A program made the position numbers and the translations under genes. Source: Desertimonas sp963733085 (GTDB lineage: Bacteria; Actinomycetota; Acidimicrobiia; Acidimicrobiales; Ilumatobacteraceae). Taken from it: DNA of 64,000 nucleotides. Below are positions 28,750 through 36,390 of the stretch, piece by piece. The DNA lies in NCBI GenBank assembly GCA_963733085.1, contig CAVTBY010000015.1, positions 1-64,000 on the forward strand. The letters run 5' to 3'. Each line of letters starts with the position of its first letter. The stretch's first letter is position 1. The notes below the pieces were generated by a model. It worked only from the letters and a program-made list of their open reading frames with translations, did no database searches and was not told the DNA's origin.

Positions 28750-29495
28750 CGTGATGCTCCCTGGTCGATTGGAATTGAGGCGATGGTGCGTTCGCCGAGG
28801 TAGCCGGACAGGATCAGCTGATGGTCGGCGCGCAGTTGCTCGGCGGGGGCGTGGATCACCAGCTCGCCGTGCGAGAGCACGTAGCCCCGGTCGGCGACCT
28901 CCAACGCGATGTGGATGTGCTGTTCGACCACGAGCACAGCGCAGCCGCTCTGCTTGGCATAGGTCGACACGACCGGCATCAGCCGTTCGACGATCACCGG
29001 GGCGAGCCCGAGTGAAAGCTCGTCGACCAGCATCAGCCGTGGCTTCCGCGCCAGCGCCGCTCCGAGCGTGAGCATCTGCTGTTCGCCGCCAGACAGCAGG
29101 CCGGCCCGGCGGTCGCGCAGGGCAGCCAAGGCCGGGAAGTAGGTGTAGGCGAGGTCGGCGTCGAGCCGCTCGCCCCGGTACCCGAGGCGGAAGTGCTCGG
29201 CAACCGTGAGGCCGAAGAAGACACCGCGCCCTTCGGGCACATGGGCGATGCCGAGCTGGGCGCGGGCGGCCGGCGATTGCCTCGCGAGGTCGTTGCCGTC
29301 GACGCGGATCACGCCGGCCATCGGGCGGATCAGACCGGAGATCGCCCGCAGGGTCGTGGTCTTGCCAGCCCCGTTCGGGCCGAGCAGGGCGACCACTTCG
29401 CCGGCCCCGACGTGCAGGTCGAGGTCGCGTACGGCGACGGCTGCGTCATAACCGGCCGAGAGCCCCTCGAGTTGAAGCACTGGGGTGGTCGTCAT
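28746..29495 (-). CDS. livF: branched-chain-type ABC transporter ATPase LivF
   Basis: 249-aa ATPase of a HAAT-type importer. Walker A is GPNGAGKTTTLRAI near residue 37, the signature is LLSGGEQQMLTLG, Walker B is PRLMLVDELSLGLAP and the switch histidine is in VVEQHIHIALEVAD. The PEGRGVFFGLTVAEH stretch is characteristic of LivF. It starts at ATG 29495, sharing one base with the livG stop, and its own stop overlaps the hydrolase start. It should pair with LivG on the LivHM permease. Confidence 0.93.
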   Translation of the reverse strand: MTTTPVLQLEGLSAGYDAAVAVRDLDLHVGAGEVVALLGPNGAGKTTTLRAISGLIRPMAGVIRVDGNDLARQSPAARAQLGIAHVPEGRGVFFGLTVAEHFRLGYRGERLDADLAYTYFPALAALRDRRAGLLSGGEQQMLTLGAALARKPRLMLVDELSLGLAPVIVERLMPVVSTYAKQSGCAVLVVEQHIHIALEVADRGYVLSHGELVIHAPAEQLRADHQLILSGYLGERTIASIPIDQGASR

Positions 29496-30255
29496 CAGCC
29501 GGTGCCCTCCAGCTCGCCGGCCGCCGAGCCGAGGTAGGCGGCGACCACGTTCGGGTCGACACGCACCTCGGCGGGCGTCCCGGTGGCGATCACCTTGCCG
29601 AACTCGATGACGACGATTCGGTCGCAGATGCCGAGCACGAGGCCCATGTCGTGGTCGACCAGCAGAGTCGGCGTGCCACGGTCGACGATCCGGCGCAGCT
29701 GCTGCCCGAACACCACCGACTCGTGGGCGTCGAGCCCGGCGGCCGGCTCGTCGAGGCACAGCAGCCTGGGCGCGCGGCGAGCGCCCTGGCGACGGCCACC
29801 AGCTTGCGCTGGCCCTGTGTCAACTCACTCGGCGTGGCGTCGGCGAATCCGCCCAGGTCGAACACCTCGAGCGCCTCGTCGATCGAGTTGGAGTGGGGGA
29901 TCGCGCGAGCAAGAACCTCCTTGATCGTCGTCCACGCCGAAGGGTGCACGGCCGACACCGTGAGGTTCTCGCGCACGGTGAGGTCGTCGAAGAGCTCCAT
30001 CGCCTGCCACGTGCGTGCCATCCCCCGCCGGGCGCGGGCATGGGCGCGCAGGCCGGTGACGTCGGTGCCATCGACGGCGACCGTGCCGAGGTGCGGCACG
30101 AATCCGGTGATGGCGTCGATGAATGTCGTCTTGCCGGCCCCGTTCGGGCCGATCAACCCGACAAGTTCCCCGGGACCGACGTCGAGGTCAACGTCGACGA
30201 CGGCGTGCACGCCGCCGAACGACACCGAGATCCCACGAGCATCGAGCAGGGTCAT
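29495..30255 (-). CDS. livG: branched-chain-type ABC transporter ATPase LivG, frameshifted
   Basis: About 253 aa. Walker A GPNGAGKTTFIDAI; the segment TGLRAHARARRGMARTWQAM is typical of LivG; signature LTQGQRKLVAVARALA. The frame breaks at about 29767, just before Walker B, which is restored in the next frame (LLCLDEPAAGLD). The C-terminal half runs VVFGQQLRRIVDRGTPTLLV and ends GELEGTG. Unlike most breaks in this window, this one looks like a missing base. The start overlaps the livHM stop (ATGA). Confidence 0.9.
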
Positions 30256-32261
30256 GAGGACTCACTCACGAGTTGTGGTTCGGCAGGGACCGAGTCGCGC
30301 TCGCCGGGGGATCTTGCGTTCGCGACGGCAGCCGCCTTGGAACGTCTGGCGGCCGTCCGCTTGCGGTAGGTGGTGCCGGCGATTCCCTCCGGGTTCTGGA
30401 TCAGCGTCACGATCAGGATCACGCCGCCCACCAAGAGCGTCCAGTTGCCGGAGATGCTGAACGCCTCCTCGATCGTGTACGGGATCAGACCCTCGGTGGC
30501 GACGAGCCCGCCGACCACCGCGCCCGACACCATCGTGATGCCGCCGATGTAGGCAAAGGCGACGAACCCGAGGGCGATCAGGATGCCGAACCGGGCGGCG
30601 CTGACCGAGCCGAAGTTGTAGGCGTACATCCACCCCGCCGTTCCGGCGATGAACGACGAGATCGCGTACGCCGTGATCTTGACGTAGGTGACGTTGATAC
30701 CCGCGGCCGCGGCGGCTCGCTCGTTGGCCCGCACCGACAGCATCTGCTGGCCGAGCACGCTCCTGCGCAGACTGGCCACGAGCAGGCACAGGGTGACCAC
30801 GACGGCCAGGAAGACGAAACCGAGAACCGGGCTGGGCACCCTGCCGTCGAGCCCCCGGAACCCGGCGTTGGAGCCGAGCCGGATGCCGAACAGCTCGGGC
30901 TGATCGACGGGCGAGCCAGTGCTGCCGGCACCCCACCTGCGGTTGGCGAAACCGAACTGTTCGATCGCCACGACACCGGCCAGCGTGACCACGGCCAGGC
31001 TCACGCCGCGCACGCGCAGGGCCGACACGCCGACCACGAGGCCGATCACCACTGCCGCGGCGGAGCCGATCAGTGGTCCCCACGGAAACCCGATGCCGGC
31101 CTTCGCGGTCAATTGCGAGACGGCGAACCCGGCCACCCCGGCGAGCGTGACCTGGGCGAGCGACACCTGGCCGACAAATCCGGTGATCACCACCAGCGAC
31201 AGGCACACGACCATTCCGACCATCGACACCATCAGCGCCTGGCGGTAGCTGAACGGCAACACGATCAGCAGCACGGCGCCGACGACGGCCAGCGCCAGCG
31301 CCGGAACGGCCATGCGCCGCGGCCGCGGCGCGAACGGCAGGCGCTTCTCGACCAGCTCACCACGCGATGGCAGGCGCCCACCGCGCACCGACAGGGCGAT
31401 CACCAGCACCACGAATGTCAGCAGCGCCTGCACGCCGGGCATCGGATTGCCCTTGTCGGTCGGGAACCACCGCAGCGTGGCCACCCACGTCATCAGCGAC
31501 TGGCCGATGCCGATGGCGAACCCGGCGATCGCGGCGATCCACAGCGAGCTGAACCCGGCGAACAGGGCGGCGGCGAGGGCCGGGACGACGAACAGCACCA
31601 GGGTGACCGAGTCGGCCTGGGAAAGCGGTGCGGCAATGATGCCCATCGCCCCGGCGATCGCCGACGCGAGCACCGTGTTGGCCATCGACAGTTGATTGGG
31701 CGACAGGCCACGCAGCATCGCCGTGACCTCGTTCTCCGACGCCGCCCTGGTGGCGAGCCCGAACCGGGTCCAGCGAAAGAGAGCGCCGAGCGCCAGGGTG
31801 ATCAGCACCACGACACCGGCCATCCAGAAGCGGTTGACGGGAATCGAGTTGTCGAGCACCTCGACGATCCGGACCGGGAAGACGCTCGGGATCTGTCGCG
31901 GCACGTCGCCGAACCACAGCAGCATCGTGGCCTGCAGCACCAGCAGAATGCCGAGCGAGGCGACCAGCTTGGCGAGGGGCGACGACGTCCGCAGCGGTCG
32001 GAACACGAGCAGTTCGCCGAGCACGCCCACGAGTACGGCGGCTGTCATCGTGATGGCAAGCGCCGGGACATTGGCGAACTCGGGGCCGAAGTGACCCGAC
32101 CGCAGCGCCCAGAATCCGTAGGCGGAGACCATCGACACCGCCCCGGTGGACAGGTTGATGATTCCCGAGCCGCGGTACGTGATGACGACCGCCAGGGCGA
32201 TGCCGGCGATCACGGCGCCGCCCCCGAGGCCGAGCAGCACGAACAGCGCAGCGTCCTGCAT
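30252..32261 (-). CDS. fused LivH-LivM permease
   Basis: 669-aa inner-membrane protein uniting both permeases of a HAAT importer. Residues 1-300 are LivH-like (VITYRGSGIINLSTGAVSMV, VFRPLRTSSPLAKLVASLGI). After a basic linker at about 305-325 (GELVEKRLPFAPRPRRMAVP), residues 330-640 are LivM-like (SYRQALMVSMVGMVVCLSLV, GQVSLAQVTLAGV, LRVRGVSLAVVTLAGV, NERAAAAAGINVTYVKI). The basic C-terminal tail is cytoplasmic. Such fusions are known in actinobacteria. A palindrome lies about 50 bp upstream of the ATG. The single chain should still dimerise its halves around LivG and LivF. Confidence 0.92.
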   Translation of the reverse strand: MQDAALFVLLGLGGGAVIAGIALAVVITYRGSGIINLSTGAVSMVSAYGFWALRSGHFGPEFANVPALAITMTAAVLVGVLGELLVFRPLRTSSPLAKLVASLGILLVLQATMLLWFGDVPRQIPSVFPVRIVEVLDNSIPVNRFWMAGVVVLITLALGALFRWTRFGLATRAASENEVTAMLRGLSPNQLSMANTVLASAIAGAMGIIAAPLSQADSVTLVLFVVPALAAALFAGFSSLWIAAIAGFAIGIGQSLMTWVATLRWFPTDKGNPMPGVQALLTFVVLVIALSVRGGRLPSRGELVEKRLPFAPRPRRMAVPALALAVVGAVLLIVLPFSYRQALMVSMVGMVVCLSLVVITGFVGQVSLAQVTLAGVAGFAVSQLTAKAGIGFPWGPLIGSAAAVVIGLVVGVSALRVRGVSLAVVTLAGVVAIEQFGFANRRWGAGSTGSPVDQPELFGIRLGSNAGFRGLDGRVPSPVLGFVFLAVVVTLCLLVASLRRSVLGQQMLSVRANERAAAAAGINVTYVKITAYAISSFIAGTAGWMYAYNFGSVSAARFGILIALGFVAFAYIGGITMVSGAVVGGLVATEGLIPYTIEEAFSISGNWTLLVGGVILIVTLIQNPEGIAGTTYRKRTAARRSKAAAVANARSPGERDSVPAEPQLVSESS

Positions 32262-32310
32262 CGGCTACTCGACCATCGGGGTCATTGTTTCAAGGCGCGT
32301 GCTGGCGCGG

Positions 32311-32329
32311 GTCTGGGCGGTGCCCAGAC
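32311..32329. promoter_or_regulatory. palindrome GTCTGGGCGGTGCCCAGAC, site 2
   Basis: Perfect 8-bp arms around GGT, 50 bp before the livHM start and 22 bp after the binding-protein stop. It shares 20 bp with site 1 at 28715. It could be an operator or an intercistronic hairpin that lowers livHM expression relative to the binding protein. Confidence 0.5.
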
Positions 32330-32351
32330 TGGGGGGTCACGGCGAAGTAGA

Positions 32352-33659
32352 TCAGAGGGGCGACTCCCAACCCTCTGGCGGCGGCAGGAAGCCGCTGACG
32401 TTCTCCAACACGCCGCCGGTATACCGGAAGAACTGCGTGTGATCACCACAGTTGCCGGGGGCCTCGGGGTACTTGCCGCATTCGACCACGGGCGAGCCGA
32501 GGATCAGCGGGCCCTCGAAGGCGGCCATCTGCTCGAGGATCGCCTCGGTGGTGATGTTGTCGGGGCCGATCGCGTTGAGCCATTTGGCGAGCGTCATCGC
32601 CTGGCCGAAGCCGACCAACACCCACGGGTCGGGGATGAACTGCTCCTGACCGATCTCGGTGAGGAACTCCTGGTATGGCACCACTGCAGGGTCGGCGGCG
32701 TCGGAGCCGAGCGACGAGGTGATCCCGTAGTACCACTCTGGAAAGTCGCCGAGCCCTTCGATCGTCGCCGGGTTGAGGCACACCGGGCTGGCGAGCACCT
32801 TCTCGTCCGGGATCTCGAGCGCCCGCTGGGCCTCGGCGAACTTCACGCACTCCGGCTGGGCGATGACCGGCATCACGATGTCGGCGTCCTGGGCCCCGGC
32901 GGCGAGCAGCGGCACGGTGAGGTCGGGCGTGTTCTGCGGGTACGGCACGACCTCGACCGGGATGCCGAGTGTCTCGAACGCCGATGCCTGCCCGGCGGCG
33001 GCGTCGGACTGGGTTTCCTCCGAGTAGATCAGCGCCGCCGATTCGACGCCGAGCACATCGGCGGCGAACGAGGCGAACGGGGCGAGGATGTAGACCGCTC
33101 CGCCATTGAGGACGGCGGCGTTTGGTTGGGTGGTGTCGACCGGATTCACCGACACGCCGTGCACCACCGGCTTCGATTCTGCCAGCGCGGCGTAGAACGC
33201 CTGCGTCCCGGTGACCGTCGGACCGCTGATGACGGCGACGATCGAGTCGTCGTTGGCGAACTGCTGTCCGCACTGCTGGCCCTCTTCTTCGGTGTTGGCG
33301 ATGAAGCACTGGACGATCTCGACCGGGCGACCGCCGATCCCGCCGGCCTGCTCGTTGATGAACTGGACGGCGAAGTCGACACCGTCGTCGTGAACGCCGC
33401 TGACGACGATCGTCCCGCCGTCCTGGTTGATGTAGCCGATGCGGATCGGATCGCCCGAAGCGGCGCCACCCGGTCCACCGACGTAGCCGAGGAAGTCGGT
33501 GACCTTGCCCTCGGCGTCGGGTGCGGCTGGTGGCTCGGTGGTCGCCGACGCCTGGGTCACGGGTGCGACGGCGACCAAGGCCAGCACTGCGACCGTGCCC
33601 AAGGCTCGTGAGGCGCGTCGCTTTCGTGACACCCGGGCGCCGAAGTTGCCGCTGATCAT
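32352..33659 (-). CDS. branched-chain-type ABC transporter substrate-binding protein
   Basis: 435-aa exported binding protein of the periplasmic-binding-protein type I, Leu/Ile/Val class. A basic start (RKRRASR) and hydrophobic core (ALGTVAVLALVAVAPVTQASA) form a signal peptide; there is no lipobox cysteine. The mature part has PIRIGYINQDGG, FAVQFINEQAGGIGGRPVEI, VAVISGPTVTGTQAFYAAL and DADIVMPVIAQPE. ATG 33659 follows a GGGGGG Shine-Dalgarno; a longer frame upstream has no signal content. It heads the operon that continues with livHM, livG, livF, the hydrolase and the dehydrogenase. The ligand is unknown; the hydrolase and flavoprotein suggest an ester, amide or aromatic-derived acid rather than an amino acid. 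Confidence 0.9.
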   Translation of the reverse strand: MISGNFGARVSRKRRASRALGTVAVLALVAVAPVTQASATTEPPAAPDAEGKVTDFLGYVGGPGGAASGDPIRIGYINQDGGTIVVSGVHDDGVDFAVQFINEQAGGIGGRPVEIVQCFIANTEEEGQQCGQQFANDDSIVAVISGPTVTGTQAFYAALAESKPVVHGVSVNPVDTTQPNAAVLNGGAVYILAPFASFAADVLGVESAALIYSEETQSDAAAGQASAFETLGIPVEVVPYPQNTPDLTVPLLAAGAQDADIVMPVIAQPECVKFAEAQRALEIPDEKVLASPVCLNPATIEGLGDFPEWYYGITSSLGSDAADPAVVPYQEFLTEIGQEQFIPDPWVLVGFGQAMTLAKWLNAIGPDNITTEAILEQMAAFEGPLILGSPVVECGKYPEAPGNCGDHTQFFRYTGGVLENVSGFLPPPEGWESPL

Positions 33660-33764
33660 GTCGTAACCCCCCGTTGTTGAAGCTCCGAAGCGACGTCGAG
33701 GTGTGGCTGTGCCGCCCCTTGGCGCCGCGTCCCCGGGCACACCATCCCAGGACGACGACCTCGT

Positions 33765-33793
33765 TGTCAACCGCTGTGCGGACAAGTGTCCGC
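33765..33793 (-). promoter_or_regulatory. promoter and palindromic operator of the binding-protein operon
   Basis: GCGGACAAGTGTCCGC (33778-33793) is a perfect palindrome. On the minus strand it is followed by a TTGACA -35 box (complement of 33765-33770). Together with bases just upstream it shares CGCTGTRCGGACA with the operator at 25625. Confidence 0.55.
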
Positions 33794-33811
33794 TCTCGGG
33801 ACGGGAGCGTT

Positions 33812-33896
33812 TGATCGGAGTGTTTCGTGCTGACGGAGTGTCACGTGCTCGATTTCCCGGCAGCTGACACTCCGATGACAGCAAACACTCCGATCA
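33812..33896. terminator. nested hairpin after dapD
   Basis: Outer arms TGATCGGAGTGTTT (33812-33825) and AAACACTCCGATCA (33883-33896) and inner arms GGAGTGTCA (33835-33843) and TGACACTCC (33865-33873) are all perfect. The stop codon of dapD is part of the outer stem. No T tract follows; I read it as the terminator of the lysS-dapD operon. Confidence 0.6.
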
Positions 33897-34835
33897 GTTG
33901 TGGTGGAGCGCGGCGTTGAGGCCGGTCCACGAGCCGCCGGCGCGTGGCCGTAGTTCGACCGCGCCGGTCTGGCTGTGGCGGATGAACGTCATCGCCGAGA
34001 TCCCCGACAATTCGCGGGCCTTGACCACGTCGCCGTCGGGCAGCTTGACGATCGTTCCGGCGGTGACGTAGAGCCCGGCCTCGATGACGCAGTCGTCCCC
34101 GAGGCTGATTCCGAGACCGGCGTTGGCGCCGATGAGACAGCGCTCGCCGATCGTGATCCGTTCCGACCCACCGCCCGACAGGGTGCCCATGATCGATGCC
34201 CCGCCGCCCACGTCGGAGCCGTCGCCGACGACGACTCCCTGGGAGATCCGTCCTTCGACCATCGACGTGCCAAGTGTGCCGGCGTTGAAGTTGCAGAACC
34301 CCTCGTGCATCACGGTGGTCCCCTCGGCGAGATGGGCGCCGAGACGGACGCGGCTGCCGTCGGCGATGCGCACGCCGCTCGGCACGACGTAGTCGAGCAT
34401 CGGGGGGAACTTGTCGACTGCCTTGACGGTGAGCGCCGCCCCGGCGGCGCGGCGGGCGAGGACGACATCCGCGACATCGCCGGCGGCAATCGGTCCGAGG
34501 TCGGTCCAGGCAACTGTGTTGAGCATCGCGAACAAGCCGTCGAGGTTGAGCGAGTTCGGTGCGGCCAGACGGTGGGAGAGCAGGTGGAGCCGGAGGTAGA
34601 CGTCGGCTGCCGACGCCGGTGCGGCATCGACGTCGATCGTCAGCCGGACCGGACGCATCAGGACATGTCGGACGTCGTCACGGCGATCGCCGCCAGCAAG
34701 GTGGACGTCGACATCCTCCGGGGCGCTCTCACCGAACTCGCCCCAGCCGACCCAGCGGAACCACGCGTCGAGGGTGTTGCCATCGCGGTCGAGCGTCTCG
34801 AACCCGGCTCCCCACGCGGTCCGCGTCGCGGTCAT
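33894..34835 (-). CDS. dapD: tetrahydrodipicolinate N-succinyltransferase DapD
   Basis: Transfers succinyl from succinyl-CoA to tetrahydrodipicolinate in the lysine and meso-diaminopimelate pathway. The 313-aa protein is the actinobacterial form: an N-terminal alpha/beta domain, then a left-handed beta-helix from about residue 160. The helix is marked by hexapeptide turns such as VRIADGSRVRLGAHLAEGTT, VMHEGFCNFNAGTLGTSMVE and ERCLIGANAGLGISLGDDCV. The start overlaps the lysS stop (ATGA), so lysine synthesis and lysine charging share a transcript. The stop is in the terminator stem. Confidence 0.93.
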   Translation of the reverse strand: MTATRTAWGAGFETLDRDGNTLDAWFRWVGWGEFGESAPEDVDVHLAGGDRRDDVRHVLMRPVRLTIDVDAAPASAADVYLRLHLLSHRLAAPNSLNLDGLFAMLNTVAWTDLGPIAAGDVADVVLARRAAGAALTVKAVDKFPPMLDYVVPSGVRIADGSRVRLGAHLAEGTTVMHEGFCNFNAGTLGTSMVEGRISQGVVVGDGSDVGGGASIMGTLSGGGSERITIGERCLIGANAGLGISLGDDCVIEAGLYVTAGTIVKLPDGDVVKARELSGISAMTFIRHSQTGAVELRPRAGGSWTGLNAALHHN

Positions 34836-36361
34836 CGCCCGTCCTCACGGGGCTCGGGACGCAGCGTGGGAAAGAGGATGACGTCCTTGATGTTGTGGAC
34901 ACCGGCGAGCAACATCACCAGGCGGTCGATGCCGACGCCGAGACCGGCCGTCGGCGGCATCCCGTACTCCAGGGCACGGAGGTAGTCCTCGTCGACGCTG
35001 CCACGTTCGAGGTCGCCTGCGTCCTTCGCCGCCTGCTCGTCGTCGAAGCGGTGGCGCTGCTCGACGGGGTCGTTGAGCTCGCTGTAGCCGTTGGCGTACT
35101 CACTGCCGTTGATGAACAGCTCGAAGCGATCCGCAACCTCCGGGTCGGCCGGGTCGACTCTCGCCAGCGGTGACACCTCGACGGGATGGCCGATGACGAA
35201 TGTCGGCCGGACGATGCCGTCCTCGCACAACTTCTCGAACAACTCCTCGATCAGCTTGCCGGACCCCCACGATGGCTCCCATCGCACCCCGTGCTTCTTG
35301 GCGATTGCGCGCACTGTCTCCACCGGAGTCGATGGGTGCACGGTTGCGGCCACTGCATCCGAGACGGCATCGGCCATGCGCAGTCGCGGCCATGGCTCGG
35401 CGAGGTCGACCTGCGTGCCGGCGATGTCGATCACGGTCGAGCCGACCGCATCGCGAGCAGCGTTGACGACCAGCGTCTCGGTGAGCTCGATGACGTCGGC
35501 GACGTCGCCGAACGCCTGATACGACTCCATCATCGTGAACTCCGGATTGTGCGTCGCGTCCATCCCCTCGTTGCGGAAGGTCCGCCCGATCTCGAACACC
35601 CGGTCCAGTCCGCCGACGATCAGCCGCTTGAGGTGGAGTTCGGTGGCGACGCGGAGGTACAGCGGGATGTCGAGCGTGTTGTGGTGGGTCACGAAGGGAC
35701 GGGCGTGGGCGCCGCCGGGCTCGACATGGAGCGTCGGCGTCTCGACCTCGACGAATCCCCGATCGGTCAGGGTCGTGCGAAAGCTGGTGAGCACTGCGTG
35801 GCGGATCTCGAAGACCCGGCGAGCCGCGGCGTTGACGACGAGATCGGCATAGCGCTGGCGGTATCGAATGTCGGGATCGGCCAGGCCATGCCACTTGTCC
35901 GGCAACGGTCGGATCGCCTTGGCGAGCAACTCGATGCTCTCCACCTTGACTGAGATCTCGCCGGTACGGGTCGTCATCACCGTGCCCTTTGCTCCGACCC
36001 AGTCGCCGCGATCGAGGGCCTTGACGTCGGCGAACGCTTCGTCGCCGACGACGGACTTGGAGACGAACAGTTGGACCTCGTGGCCGCGGTCGGCGACGGT
36101 GAGGAAGACGAGCTTGCCGGTGTCGCGCTTGAGCATCACACGACCGCCGATCGACACCGGCGTGTTGGTGTCCTCGCCTGGTCCGAGGTCGGCGCCCAGC
36201 GCACGAACATCCGCAGCGCTGTGGGTGCGATCGAAGCGGTACGGGTAGGGCTGCCGTCCGGCGGCGCGCAGGCCGTCGACCTGCTGTTGACGACGGGCGC
36301 GCTCGGCGGCGAGCCCGCTCCCGGAGATCGCCGACCTGTCTTCCTCGTCGGGTTCGATCAC
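34832..36361 (-). CDS. lysS: lysyl-tRNA synthetase, class II
   Basis: 509 aa. It charges tRNA-Lys with lysine. An OB-fold anticodon-binding domain (about 65-165, NTPVSIGGRVMLKRDTGKLV) precedes the class II core. Motif 2 is FEIGRTFRNEGMDATHNPEF, with TMMESYQAF after it, and motif 3 is GLGVGIDRLVMLLAGV. The GTG at 36361 has TACCGT 8 nt upstream and no Shine-Dalgarno, so it is probably leaderless. It is the first gene of a two-gene operon with dapD. Confidence 0.94.
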   Translation of the reverse strand: MIEPDEEDRSAISGSGLAAERARRQQQVDGLRAAGRQPYPYRFDRTHSAADVRALGADLGPGEDTNTPVSIGGRVMLKRDTGKLVFLTVADRGHEVQLFVSKSVVGDEAFADVKALDRGDWVGAKGTVMTTRTGEISVKVESIELLAKAIRPLPDKWHGLADPDIRYRQRYADLVVNAAARRVFEIRHAVLTSFRTTLTDRGFVEVETPTLHVEPGGAHARPFVTHHNTLDIPLYLRVATELHLKRLIVGGLDRVFEIGRTFRNEGMDATHNPEFTMMESYQAFGDVADVIELTETLVVNAARDAVGSTVIDIAGTQVDLAEPWPRLRMADAVSDAVAATVHPSTPVETVRAIAKKHGVRWEPSWGSGKLIEELFEKLCEDGIVRPTFVIGHPVEVSPLARVDPADPEVADRFELFINGSEYANGYSELNDPVEQRHRFDDEQAAKDAGDLERGSVDEDYLRALEYGMPPTAGLGVGIDRLVMLLAGVHNIKDVILFPTLRPEPREDGR

Positions 36362-36369
36362 GCCGCCCG

Positions 36370-36375
36370 ACGGTA
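36370..36375 (-). promoter_or_regulatory. -10 box TACCGT of lysS (leaderless)
   Basis: Minus-strand TACCGT ends 8 nt before the GTG at 36361. Confidence 0.45.
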
Positions 36376-36390
36376 CCCGGTCCGGTCCTG

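Noticed and set aside
30273..33611. A 1112-residue open frame on the plus strand
   Set aside because: It lies antisense to livHM and the binding-protein gene, is full of Arg/Gly/His/Asp low complexity typical of a GC-rich shadow frame, and contains no domain.
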